This document shows, piece by piece, positions 25,651-33,999 of a DNA stretch of 64,000 bases; within the stretch, counting starts at the first letter, position 1, and each line of letters starts with the position of its first letter. The notes under the pieces were generated by a model. It saw only the letters and a list, made by a program, of their open reading frames with translations, was not told where the DNA came from and did no database searches. The position numbers and the translations under genes were made by a program. The DNA lies in contig NZ_AP022593.1 of assembly GCF_010731815.2 (NCBI RefSeq), positions 2,542,001 to 2,606,000 on the forward strand, read 5' to 3'. Origin of the DNA: Mycolicibacterium arabiense (GTDB lineage: Bacteria; Actinomycetota; Actinomycetes; Mycobacteriales; Mycobacteriaceae).

Positions 25651-26241
25651 CTACCGTCGCGAGTAGTGCGGCGATGATGACGCCCTTGGTCGTCGTCACG
25701 CTGCCAGTGAGGTCGAACTCGGTCAGCGGCGCCGGGCCCTCGAACAGCCGAGCACCGCTGCCCAGCGTCAACGGGTGGATCAGCAGCGTGTAGTGGTCGA
25801 TCAGCCCGGCGGCGTGCAGGCTTCGCACCAACGACGCGCTGCCGTTGATCGCCAGGTCATTGCCCGGTTGCGCCTTCAGCTCGGCCACCGACGATGCAGC
25901 GTCACCCGGCAACAACACGGAGTTCTCCCACTCGTCGGCGCTCCGCAGCGTCCTCGACGCGACGTACTTCGTGGCGCCGTTCATCAGCGTCGTGAACGGG
26001 TTACCGTCGGTCGAGTGACCCCACGCGGCGTAGAAGTCCTGCCACGTCCTGCGTCCGAACAACAGGTCCCCCGCGGCGGCCATGCCCTTGCCCATCTCCT
26101 GAGCCATGACGTCGTCGTTGTACTGCGGGCCCCACCCGCCGTGGGTGAAGCGAAGCCGCCGCGGGTGTCCTCGTCGGCGCGGCCGAGTCCCTGTACGACC
26201 CCGTCGAGGGTCATGAACATCGTGACGCTGATCGAACGCAT
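25651..26241 (-). pseudogene. Frameshifted RibD/DHFR-like reductase
   Basis: The first part starts at ATG 26241 (MRSISVTMFMTLDGVVQGLG ... DTRGGF) and the rest continues in another frame (THGGWGPQYNDDVMAQEMG, FGRRTWQDFYAAWG, and so on). The switch coincides with a perfect 5-base tandem duplication (GCTTC twice on the coding strand, 26147-26156); removing one copy restores the frame. A second frame change near 25665 would be needed to end in the family-typical GVIIA plus a short tail. RibD C-terminal/DHFR-like proteins are NADPH-dependent reductases. Most likely a recently inactivated gene, or two sequencing errors. Confidence 0.75.
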
Positions 26242-26333
26242 CGACTGGTCTCCTTCGCTCGTGGTCCCGGGTAGACCCGCCGCCGTCACGCAACTCATCG
26301 CTAGGCAGCGCCCCATCGACCACACTGAACCCC

Positions 26334-27233
26334 ATGACGGAACCTGCTCACACCCGCGTCGCGGTCTATCTCGACTTCGACAACATCGTGATCTCGCGGT
26401 ATGACCAGGTCAACGGACGCAGCTCGTTCCAGCGCGACAAGCAGAAGGGCCTCGACGAGGACAAGCTGCAGCGCGCCACGGTCGACGTCGGCGCCATCAT
26501 CGACTTCGCGTCATCGTTCGGCACGCTGGTGCTGACCCGGGCCTACGCCGACTGGTCCGCGGACGTCAACGCCGGATACCGCGGCCAGTTGGTCGGCCGC
26601 GCCGTCGACTTGGTACAGCTCTTCCCCGCCGCCGCGTACGGCAAGAACGGCGCCGACATCCGGCTCGCCGTCGACGCCGTCGAGGACATGTTCCGGCTGC
26701 CCGACCTCACCCACGTCGTGATCGTCGCCGGCGACTCCGACTACATCGCCCTGGCCCAGCGGTGCAAGCGGCTCGGCCGCTACGTCGTGGGCATCGGCGT
26801 GGCCGGTTCGTCGAGCCGGTCGCTCGCCGCCGCGTGCGACGAGTTCCTCATCTACGACGCGCTGCCCGGCGTGCCGGTGTTCGAACCGCCGGAGGCGCCC
26901 GCGGCCGAGGAGGAAGAGTCGGAACCCGCCCCGAAGAAGCGCGCGCCGCGCCGTCGGGCCACCCGGCCGCAGACCATCGACGACGATCCGGAACCGCCGG
27001 ACCCCCAGATCGCCGCCACCGCGCTGCTCACCCGCGCCTTGCAGATCGGCCTGGAGAAGGACGACGCCGACTGGTTGCACAACTCCGCGGTCAAGGCCCA
27101 GATGAAGCGCATGGACCCGTCATTCAGCGAGAAGTCGCTGGGTTTCAAGTCGTTCAGCGACTTCCTGCGCTCGCGTACCGAGGTGGTCGAGCTGGACGAG
27201 AGTTCGACGACGCGGTTGGTGCGGCTGAAGTAG
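26334..27233 (+). CDS. NYN-domain protein (PIN-like RNase) with a C-terminal OST-HTH/LOTUS-like region
   Basis: Product of 299 aa. Residues 8-180 form an NYN/LabA-type domain: VAVYLDFDNIVIS with D14 and D16, a middle GADIRLAVDAVEDM Asp and VVIVAGDSDYIALA. These acidic residues are the metal-binding set of PIN-like RNases. An acidic, Pro/Lys-rich linker (about 185-225) leads to a C-terminal region, LEKDDADWLHNSAVKAQMKR followed by GFKSFSDFLR, that fits an OST-HTH/LOTUS winged helix thought to bind RNA. Expected role: RNA processing or decay. Start ATG 26334; convergent with the DUF732 gene. Confidence 0.8.
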   Translation: MTEPAHTRVAVYLDFDNIVISRYDQVNGRSSFQRDKQKGLDEDKLQRATVDVGAIIDFASSFGTLVLTRAYADWSADVNAGYRGQLVGRAVDLVQLFPAAAYGKNGADIRLAVDAVEDMFRLPDLTHVVIVAGDSDYIALAQRCKRLGRYVVGIGVAGSSSRSLAAACDEFLIYDALPGVPVFEPPEAPAAEEEESEPAPKKRAPRRRATRPQTIDDDPEPPDPQIAATALLTRALQIGLEKDDADWLHNSAVKAQMKRMDPSFSEKSLGFKSFSDFLRSRTEVVELDESSTTRLVRLK

Positions 27234-27239
27234 TGCGGC

Positions 27240-27280
27240 GTTGGACGGCGTCATCATTTGATGACGCTCCCCAGTCCAAC
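27240..27280. terminator. Nested palindrome between convergent genes
   Basis: Outer arms GTTGGAC (27240-27246) and GTCCAAC (27274-27280) enclose the inner dyad GTCATCA-TT-TGATGAC (27250-27265). It lies just after the NYN stop and before the end of the convergent DUF732 gene. The same inner 16 bases occur again at 47067-47082. It has no T-run; it may be a bidirectional terminator or a dispersed palindromic element. Confidence 0.5.
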
Positions 27281-27285
27281 ACCGG

Positions 27286-27591
27286 TCAGCTCAAAAGGCC
27301 CTCATGGTGCGGGCAGTACGCCCCGATCGAGACGCCGACGAAGTAGGCGGCGTCGTCGGGCGATATGCCGGTGTCGGCGGCGACGGTGTCGACGGCAGCG
27401 GGTACTTCGGCACCGTCATCGAGGGACTGGCACGCCGCGCGCGCCGTGCCGATCGCTACGGCCGGATCGGTGATCGGAATGCCGATGACGTCTATCGTGC
27501 CGAGGAACGAGTCGTCGGGTTCCTCGGCAGCCGCCGGCGCGGCGGTGAACAGTGCTGCCGAAAAAGCCAACGCTGCTGCGACTGCTCTCAT
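27286..27591 (-). CDS. Exported DUF732 protein
   Basis: Product of 101 aa from ATG 27591. A signal peptide (MRAVAAALAFSAALFTAAPAAA) precedes a small domain with two Cys (ACQSL and AYCPHH), the layout of mycobacterial DUF732 proteins, which are secreted and of unknown function. The segment FLGTIDVIGIPITDPAVAI followed by ACQSL is typical of the family. Confidence 0.8.
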   Translation of the reverse strand: MRAVAAALAFSAALFTAAPAAAEEPDDSFLGTIDVIGIPITDPAVAIGTARAACQSLDDGAEVPAAVDTVAADTGISPDDAAYFVGVSIGAYCPHHEGLLS

Positions 27592-27636
27592 GCAAGGCAC
27601 CCTATCGGTCACTCGCTGAGCCCGTCCTCAGCCGAG

Positions 27637-28056
27637 TCACGCCCGCCGTTCGTGCACCACGGCCCGCACCCGTTCGGCCGCCTCGACCGGGTCTTCGTGC
27701 TCCCACACCCGCACGCTGACCCAGCCGGCCTCGGCCAGCTTCGCGTCGGTGTCGGAGTCCCGCGCCCGGTTCGTCGACACCTTCTCCGCCCAGAACGACG
27801 CGTTTGCCGCCGCCACGGTGTGGTGCACCGGGCAGCCGTGCCAGAAGCAACCGTCCAGGAACACCGCCACCTTGGCCCGGGGGAAGACGAGGTCCGCCCG
27901 GCGCCGCAGCGCCTGCAACGGACGCGCATCCACCCGGTAGCGCAGCCCCAGCGAATGCACCGCCGACCGCAGGGCCAACTCCGGCTTGGTGTCCCGGCTC
28001 TTGTTCGACTGCATCCGCGCCCGCGCCTCCGGTGAGGACGCCCACGACTCGGCCAT
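27637..28056 (-). CDS. vsr: Very short patch repair endonuclease, Vsr
   Basis: Product of 139 aa. Vsr pattern: MQSNKSRDTKPELALRSAVH, catalytic-site D55 in RRRADLVFPR, and H73 in FLDGCFWHGCPVHH with zinc-binding Cys/His residues. Vsr nicks beside T:G mismatches made when 5-methylcytosine deaminates, so it normally accompanies a cytosine-5 methyltransferase. Two such enzymes are encoded divergently 63 bases away, which explains its presence. Confidence 0.9.
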   Translation of the reverse strand: MAESWASSPEARARMQSNKSRDTKPELALRSAVHSLGLRYRVDARPLQALRRRADLVFPRAKVAVFLDGCFWHGCPVHHTVAAANASFWAEKVSTNRARDSDTDAKLAEAGWVSVRVWEHEDPVEAAERVRAVVHERRA

Positions 28057-28119
28057 GCCACCAGCCTAGAAGCGGCGCGCCGCCAGACCAGTCCGCACAA
28101 CCTGAATACGATCCCAAGG

Positions 28120-29388
28120 ATGCTCGAACCAGCCCTGAAGCGACGTCGGCCGCAAGCCGGCTCCGGGTTGGAGCGATTCCGCACCCGCAACGGCGCGTTC
28201 GAGCGGGTGCTCACCCACAGTGACGGCGCCACATCCACCAGCCTGCTGGCCCGAGCGCCGATCCCGAACGGACCCGCGACCGCCGACGACGCCGAGCGTG
28301 CCTGGCTGCGCAGCACCGCCACCCCACCCCAGTCCTCGGCCCGTGACTCGGTCCGCGTCGTCGATCTCTTCGCGGGCTGCGGTGGACTCTCCATCGGCCT
28401 CGCCGAGGCCGCCCGCGCGCTCGACCGACCCTTCGAGCCGCTGCTCGCCGTCGACCTCGACGCGATCGCGACCCGCACGTACGCCGCCAACTTCCCCACC
28501 GCCGCAGCGCTCTGCCACGACGTCGCTGCCCTCCTGCCCGGCCGCATCGGTACCCGACTTGCCCCAGCCGAGCGGCTCCTGGCCAAGCAGTACCCGGACG
28601 TCGACGTCCTCGTCGGCGGCCCACCGTGCCAGGGACACAGCGACTTCAACAACCGCACCCGCCACAGTGACGACAAGAACGAGCTGTACCAGACCATGGT
28701 TCGCGCCGCCGAAGTGCTTGCACCACAGCACATCCTGATTGAGAACGTTCCCGGCGCCCTCAACGACAGGCGCGCAGTGGTTCAGCGCACCGCCGATGCA
28801 CTCGACCACCTCGGCTATCAAGTCGACATGGGCATCGTCGACCTCAGCCACCTCGGCGTGCCACAGACCCGCCGCCGCCTCGTCATGCTGGCCAGCCTCA
28901 CCCGTTCCGTCACAACGGCCGAGGTAGTCGACCGGCACCGCCGCGACACCCGCACCGTCGGCTGGGCCATCCAGGACCTCGAGACCCAGTCGGGCGCCAC
29001 CCTTGTCGACGCCCCCGCCCGGTCCGCCCCGGCCACCCGGCAACGCATCGACTACCTCTTCGAGCACGGCCAGTTCGACCTGCCCGACAGCCAACGTCCC
29101 GCCTGTCATGCGGGCGGCGGGCACAGCTACAAGTCCATCTACGGCCGCCTCGCGTGGGACCGGCCCGCGCAGACCGTCACCACCGGCTTCTACAGCATGT
29201 GCATGGGCCGCAACGTCCATCCGAGCCAGCGCCGCACGCTCACCGCCCACGAGGCCGCCCGTCTGCAGTACATCCCCGACTGGTTCAGCTTCGACGGCGT
29301 CACGCACCGCACCGCGCTGGCCCGCATGATCGGCAACGCCGTGCCGTCACGACTCTCGTATGCCGTTGCCCTGGAATGGCTTCGGTGA
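28120..29388 (+). CDS. DNA (cytosine-5) methyltransferase, first of a tandem pair
   Basis: Product of 422 aa. Conserved C5-methyltransferase motifs in order: I VVDLFAGCGGLSIGL (about 81), IV GGPPCQGHSDF with catalytic C170, VI ILIENVPGAL, VIII PQTRRRLVML, IX LTAHEAARLQYIPDW and X MIGNAVPSRLS. The N-terminal 80 residues are an extension of unknown role. It methylates cytosine C5 at a site set by the region between VIII and IX, which I cannot predict. Divergent from vsr; its 3' end overlaps the second methyltransferase gene. Confidence 0.92.
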   Translation: MLEPALKRRRPQAGSGLERFRTRNGAFERVLTHSDGATSTSLLARAPIPNGPATADDAERAWLRSTATPPQSSARDSVRVVDLFAGCGGLSIGLAEAARALDRPFEPLLAVDLDAIATRTYAANFPTAAALCHDVAALLPGRIGTRLAPAERLLAKQYPDVDVLVGGPPCQGHSDFNNRTRHSDDKNELYQTMVRAAEVLAPQHILIENVPGALNDRRAVVQRTADALDHLGYQVDMGIVDLSHLGVPQTRRRLVMLASLTRSVTTAEVVDRHRRDTRTVGWAIQDLETQSGATLVDAPARSAPATRQRIDYLFEHGQFDLPDSQRPACHAGGGHSYKSIYGRLAWDRPAQTVTTGFYSMCMGRNVHPSQRRTLTAHEAARLQYIPDWFSFDGVTHRTALARMIGNAVPSRLSYAVALEWLR

Positions 29389-30521
29389 CACTCACGGTCG
29401 CAGGTCTGTTCGCCGGCATCGGTGGCCTGGAACTGGGCATGGCTGCTGGGGGCCACCACGCCACGCTGATGGTCGAGAACAACCCTGCGGCGATGCACGT
29501 GCTGCGCCGCCGCTTCCCCGACGTCAAGCTCGAGGCCGACGTCCGCGACGTCCACCGACTCCCCAAGGGCACCGACGTCCTCGTCGCAGGCTTTCCGTGC
29601 CAAGACCTCAGCAGCGTCGGCCGGAAGACCGGAATCACCGGTGCACGAAGCAGTCTCGTCGGGGAGGCGCTGCGGCTGGCAGACACCTCGGACGTGCCGT
29701 GGCTGGTGCTGGAGAACGTGCCGTTCCTGATGTCGCTGAACCAGGGTGCGGCGCTGCGGCTGGTCACCGAAACGCTCACGGGCCTCGGCTACCGGTGGGC
29801 CTACCGCGTCGTCGACACCAACGCGTTCGGGTTGCCCCAGCGGCGCAACCGCTGGTATCTGGTGGCCAGCCGGGACGGCGATCCCCGCGACGTGCTGCTC
29901 GTCGACGAGATCGCCAAGCCCGCACCCATCGACACCTACCCCGACGTCGCGTGCGGCTTCTACTGGACCGAGGGCATGCGGTCGTTCGGCTGGGCGATCG
30001 ACGCCGTTCCGCCGATCAAGTGTGGCTCGTCGGTGGGCGTCGCCTCTCCGCCTGCCATCCGGCTACCGGACGGCCACTACGTCACGCCGGACATCCGGGA
30101 TACCGAACGGCTGCAGGGTTTTCCAGCCGACTGGACCGCGCCGGCCGAGGAGGTCGCCCGGTCCGGTGAGCGGTGGCGGATGGTGGGCAACTCGGTTAGC
30201 GTGCCGGTCGCGGCCTGGATCGGCGGGCGGCTCGACGCACCCGGCGACTACGACTCGACCAACGACGCACCGTGGCGGGGGACGAAGTGGCCGCGCAAGG
30301 CGGCATGGGCAGATCGCGACGGCATCGTTCATGCGGCCGACGTCGGCCCCTGGCCCGTCGCCCGAGATCGACAACCGCTCAAGGGTTTTCTGAACTACCC
30401 CGGGAAGCCACTGTCCGCTCGCGCGGCAACCGGCTTCCTCAGCCGTACTGGCAAGGGCGCCTTGCGGTTCCCGGCGGGCTTCATCGACGAACTGAGGAGC
30501 TACGCCGCGACGGCGAGCTAG
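29376..30521 (+). CDS. DNA (cytosine-5) methyltransferase, second of a tandem pair
   Basis: Product of 381 aa from ATG 29376, overlapping the first gene by 13 bases; GTG 29385, which forms a GTGA overlap, is also possible. Motifs: I VAGLFAGIGGLELG, IV VAGFPCQDLSS with catalytic C75, VI LVLENVPFL, VIII GLPQRRNRWYLV, IX ERLQGFPADW, X MVGNSVSVPVA. A C-terminal extension of about 80 residues beyond motif X ends RFPAGFIDELRSY. The two enzymes differ strongly from each other, so they probably target different sequences or strands of an asymmetric site. No restriction endonuclease gene is visible beside them. Confidence 0.92.
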   Translation: MASVTLTVAGLFAGIGGLELGMAAGGHHATLMVENNPAAMHVLRRRFPDVKLEADVRDVHRLPKGTDVLVAGFPCQDLSSVGRKTGITGARSSLVGEALRLADTSDVPWLVLENVPFLMSLNQGAALRLVTETLTGLGYRWAYRVVDTNAFGLPQRRNRWYLVASRDGDPRDVLLVDEIAKPAPIDTYPDVACGFYWTEGMRSFGWAIDAVPPIKCGSSVGVASPPAIRLPDGHYVTPDIRDTERLQGFPADWTAPAEEVARSGERWRMVGNSVSVPVAAWIGGRLDAPGDYDSTNDAPWRGTKWPRKAAWADRDGIVHAADVGPWPVARDRQPLKGFLNYPGKPLSARAATGFLSRTGKGALRFPAGFIDELRSYAATAS

Positions 30522-31696
30522 GCGTGCGTGCGCTTCTCGCGGACCAGCTTGGTCGCCAACGTGGCGTACTCCTCGGCGACGACCGACCAGGCCATCGACG
30601 GCGCGAGCCGTCGTCCCTCGGCGGCCATCGCGCCGGAGAGCCGTGGGTCGGTGAGGACGCTGCGCAGGGCCGCGGTGAGACCTTCGGTGTCGTCGTGCGC
30701 CACCAGGATGCCCGCGCCGGAGCCGAGTACATCGATCGCGTGTGGGAACGCCGTCGCGACCACGGGTCGGCCGCTGGCGACGGCTTGCACCAGCACTCCG
30801 GACGTCACCTGGTCGGTCGCATCGTATGGCAGCACCACGGCAGCGCAGGACTGCACGAGAGCAGCGAGCGTGCCGGGGCCGCGGTAGTCCGGTTCGAATC
30901 CCACGGACGTACCGAGACCCGCGCGCTCCACCTGATCGGAGAGCGCCGTGCGGTAGGACTCGCCGTCGGTGGCGAGGGTTCGGGGGTGCGTCTTGCCGGC
31001 GATGACGTACTTCGGCTGGCCGCGCACCTCGCGCAGCGTGGCCATCGCGTCGATGACGCGCTCGATGCCCTTGCCGGGGCGCAGGAGGCCCCAGGTCAAC
31101 AGCGTCGGCCGGCCGGAGCGCTTAGCCGAGACGGTGGGCGCCAGCGTCACGCCGTGCGGGATTGTCTTCACCCTGCCGCGCCATACGTCGTAGTGGGCGC
31201 GCAGCCGGTCGCCGACGGCATCCGAGACGACCACGATGCGGTCGGCCCGGTGCAGGACCTCTTCGAAGACGGTCCGCTGCTGGTGCGACGGGTGTCGTGG
31301 AACGGCGTGGGCAACCACGATCGTGGGCACCTCGAGCAGGCGCATCACGGCGACGAGGTCGGAACCTTCGTCGCCGCCGTAGACGCCGACATCGTGATGG
31401 ATGATTGCGACGTCGCACTGGTTCAGAACGGCGGCGCACTCGGCGATGGAGTCGGTCGACCCGCCGGTCAGTTCGGCGACGACGCGCGCAGCCACCGAGT
31501 GCTGGCCGTCGGCGACGCGGACGACCTCGACGGAGGCGCCGGTAGCCTGCAGCGCGTCACAGAGTGCTCCGCTGAAGTTCGCCACACCGCACATGGTGGG
31601 GGTGTGCGAGGCGAGCACGCCGAAGCGCAGGGGCGCGGAACGCCCCTGCGTCACAACGATGCCGGACGAATCCCGGCCGTAGGACAAGGCAGTCAA
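30518..31696 (-). CDS. Glycosyltransferase family 4 protein
   Basis: Product of 392 aa from TTG 31696, with GAGGAC ahead of it. GT-B fold features: N-terminal RFGVLASHTPTMCGVANFSG, interdomain TWGLLRPGKGIERVIDAM (the GxxxxxKG donor-site segment) and the C-terminal TSGVLVQAVASGRPVVAT (an E-x7-E-like region in which the usual Glu residues are partly replaced). Retaining transfer of a sugar from a nucleotide donor is expected; the acceptor is unknown. It is convergent with the second methyltransferase gene, whose stop it overlaps. Confidence 0.8.
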   Translation of the reverse strand: MTALSYGRDSSGIVVTQGRSAPLRFGVLASHTPTMCGVANFSGALCDALQATGASVEVVRVADGQHSVAARVVAELTGGSTDSIAECAAVLNQCDVAIIHHDVGVYGGDEGSDLVAVMRLLEVPTIVVAHAVPRHPSHQQRTVFEEVLHRADRIVVVSDAVGDRLRAHYDVWRGRVKTIPHGVTLAPTVSAKRSGRPTLLTWGLLRPGKGIERVIDAMATLREVRGQPKYVIAGKTHPRTLATDGESYRTALSDQVERAGLGTSVGFEPDYRGPGTLAALVQSCAAVVLPYDATDQVTSGVLVQAVASGRPVVATAFPHAIDVLGSGAGILVAHDDTEGLTAALRSVLTDPRLSGAMAAEGRRLAPSMAWSVVAEEYATLATKLVREKRTHA

Positions 31697-31766
31697 TCAG
31701 GGTCCTCACAGAATGGTCTTGGAGTGATTGGTGCCTTCGCCGGAAAGCGTCACCCAGATGGTGTGG

Positions 31767-31925
31767 TTAGCGCATCCGCTCGGGGATCGAGTCCAGCGCG
31801 TGCAGGACGTGCACGGCCAGTTCCTTCGCAGCGTCGTCCGTGAGCTTGGAGCGGCTCGTGATGGTGTCCTGCACCAGTTGGACGCGGCGGTCATAAGGCG
31901 TGCGGACGAGTTCGGACGTGGTCAT
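31767..31925 (-). CDS. Small DUF6307-like protein
   Basis: Product of 52 aa (MTTSELVRTPYDRRVQLVQD to HALDSIPERMR), ATG 31925 to TAA 31767. It is entirely helical and charged, with no membrane segment or Cys. Short proteins of this form are widespread in mycobacteria and unassigned. It sits ahead of the glycosyltransferase gene on the same strand, 70 bases away. Confidence 0.55.
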   Translation of the reverse strand: MTTSELVRTPYDRRVQLVQDTITSRSKLTDDAAKELAVHVLHALDSIPERMR

Positions 31926-32161
31926 CTGGAATCCTCAATGTCGAGCATGTCTGCTCGGAACCGAGCTACTCGATGGTCATGAGCCTACCCCGACATCGCC
32001 CTGATTCGGTCTTCTCGCTCTGAGCGAGCGAAACCAATTGCCTGCGAACGCTTGTCGATGACCAGTCGAGATGGGCACATTGGCGTCGCAACCCGAGTCC
32101 CGCAACGGCAGGAAGCGGCTGACTCGAGTCCCGTTTCAGCCGCCAGCGCTCGGGTAGCCGA

Positions 32162-32181
32162 TCGTTCGCAGAAACGAACGA
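32162..32181. promoter_or_regulatory. Palindromic operator-like site ahead of the aldehyde dehydrogenase operon
   Basis: TCGTTCG and CGAACGA form a perfect 7-base inverted repeat with a 6-base spacer. It ends 16 bases before ATG 32198 and just ahead of the AGAGGAA ribosome site, where a repressor would block transcription or initiation. No regulator gene is adjacent. Confidence 0.5.
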
Positions 32182-32197
32182 CACGGAAGAGGAAGCG

Positions 32198-32410
32198 ATG
32201 CGCGCATCGGTACTGAAGGCTGCAGGGCTGCTGCCTACGGTCCAGGACTTCGACGATCCCGACGGCGACGTGGTGCGGGTGCGATCAGCCGGTTGCCACC
32301 GCGTCGACCTGGCTCTGGCGTCCGGAGAAATGGGACAACCCGACGTCCAGCAGGCGTGGCGCGCCCAGGCCAACGAACCCCACGTGAAGATCGGAGTCGC
32401 AGTCTCGTGA
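32198..32410 (+). pseudogene. N-terminal remnant of a zinc-type alcohol dehydrogenase
   Basis: An open frame of 70 codons. The first 44 residues resemble the start of MDR/GroES-type alcohol dehydrogenases (MRASVLKAAG, VQDFDDPDGDVVRVRSAGCH followed by RVDLALASG, compare the usual V-x-AAGVCHSDLH), after which the sequence diverges and stops; the catalytic and Rossmann parts are missing. It has a good ribosome site (AGAGGAA) and its TGA overlaps the aldehyde dehydrogenase start (GTGA), so it may still be translated as a leader. An internal deletion of a former alcohol/aldehyde dehydrogenase operon is the likely origin. Confidence 0.55.
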
Positions 32411-33864
32411 GCAGCTACCCGGAATTCGAGACGATGCCGATCGGCAGGACGTGGCGGGCCGGCGCTGCGGGCAAGACTCGCGAGACCACCGACCCTTACA
32501 GCGGGGCCACACTGGCGGAGATACCGCAGGCCAACGAGGCCGACCTCGACGAGGCCTATCACGTTGCCGTTGCTGCGCAACGCGATTGGGCGGAGGCGCC
32601 GCCATTGGAGCGCGCCAACGTCATGCGTGCCGCCGCCGACGTCATGAGTCGGCGCAAGGACGAGATCACGAACTGGCTCGTTCGCGAAACCGGCGGCACT
32701 CTCGCGAAGGCCGAACTCGAGTGGAGCCTGGTGCGCTCGGTGATGTGGGAGGCGGCGTCGATGCCACACCACGTCGAGGGCCGCATCATGCCGTCCGACA
32801 TCCCTGGCAAGGAGAGCCGCGTCTACCGCGAGCCCGTCGGCGTCGTCGCCGTAATCTCGCCGTGGAACTTCCCGATGCAGCTGTCGAACCGGTCCGTCGC
32901 TCCCGCCCTCGCGGTCGGCAACGCCGTCGTTCTCAAGCCGGCTGGGGACACCCCCGTCACCGGCGGCTTGCTGCTGGCCCGCATCTTCAAGGAGGCGGGC
33001 CTGCCGCCCGGCCTGCTCTCGGTGGTGGTGGGCTCCGGTTCCGACATCGGCGACGCAATCGTGCAGCATCCCGTGCCCCGGGTCGTGTCGTTCACGGGTT
33101 CGACACCGGTCGGCAAGGGCATCGCGGAGAAGGCCGGACTGAAGCGCCTGGCACTGGAACTCGGAGGCAATGGGCCGCTCGTAGTGCTCGACGACGCCGA
33201 CCTGGACCTCGCGGTGAGGGCCGCGGTGTTCGGCTCGTTCTTCCACCAGGGCCAGATCTGCATGATCGCCAACCGGATCATCGTCGACGCCAGCGTGCAC
33301 GACGAATTCACCGGCCGATTCGTCGAACGGGTGAGGTCCCTGCAGGTGGGCGACCCCAGCGATCCGGCGACACACCTGGGGCCGGTCATCAACTCTTCGC
33401 AGCTCGAGGGCATCCAGGACAAGCTTGCGCGGGCGCGGGACGCCGGGGCGGAACAGCTCATCGGCGGTGATCCCTTCGGTCCGACCGGGCTGTGCCTGCC
33501 GCCGCACGTCCTGACCGCCACGAACGACGTCGCGACGGCTCGCGAAGAGGTATTCGGACCCGTGATGACCGTGATCTCCGCCGACGGCGACGAGGACGCG
33601 TTGCGGATTGCCAACGACACCGAGTACGGCTTGTCGTCGGCGGTGTTCAGCCGGGACGTCGAGCGCGCAGTTCGCTTCGGCCGCCGCATCGAGGCGGGGA
33701 TGACCCACGTCAACGATTCGCCGGTGAATGACGACTCGAACACGGCGTTTGGCGGCGAGAAGGGTTCTGGCGTCGGACGTTTCGGTGGCCAATGGGCCAT
33801 CGACGAGTTCACCACCGACCACTGGGTATCGGTCCAGCACACGCCGCGGGACTACGCGATCTGA
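32407..33864 (+). CDS. NAD(P)-dependent aldehyde dehydrogenase
   Basis: Product of 485 aa from GTG 32407, which overlaps the preceding stop. ALDH signatures: ISPWNFPMQL, VLKPAGDTP, FTGSTPVGKGIAEKA, catalytic Glu near 251 in LALELGGNGP, nucleophile C285 in FHQGQICMIANR, and EEVFGPVMTV near the end. The sequence style (PEFETMPIGRTWRAG, FGSFFHQGQICM) is that of benzaldehyde/vanillin-type dehydrogenases. It oxidises an aldehyde to an acid; the lost alcohol dehydrogenase upstream may once have supplied it. Confidence 0.9.
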   Translation: MSSYPEFETMPIGRTWRAGAAGKTRETTDPYSGATLAEIPQANEADLDEAYHVAVAAQRDWAEAPPLERANVMRAAADVMSRRKDEITNWLVRETGGTLAKAELEWSLVRSVMWEAASMPHHVEGRIMPSDIPGKESRVYREPVGVVAVISPWNFPMQLSNRSVAPALAVGNAVVLKPAGDTPVTGGLLLARIFKEAGLPPGLLSVVVGSGSDIGDAIVQHPVPRVVSFTGSTPVGKGIAEKAGLKRLALELGGNGPLVVLDDADLDLAVRAAVFGSFFHQGQICMIANRIIVDASVHDEFTGRFVERVRSLQVGDPSDPATHLGPVINSSQLEGIQDKLARARDAGAEQLIGGDPFGPTGLCLPPHVLTATNDVATAREEVFGPVMTVISADGDEDALRIANDTEYGLSSAVFSRDVERAVRFGRRIEAGMTHVNDSPVNDDSNTAFGGEKGSGVGRFGGQWAIDEFTTDHWVSVQHTPRDYAI

Positions 33865-33999
33865 GCTGTTTGCTGAGGTCGGGCGCCTGCGGGTCGCGCT
33901 TCAACGGCGAGGCACGAAGGGGTAGGGTTCGAAACGCTGGGCCGGCGAAGAAACGGCTGGTTGGCAGGACCGCGACGCTCTACAGCCACAGGTGGATGA

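Noticed and set aside
30272..31843. Long rightward frame opposite the glycosyltransferase gene
   Set aside because: The opposite strand shows clear GT-B motifs; this frame has none.
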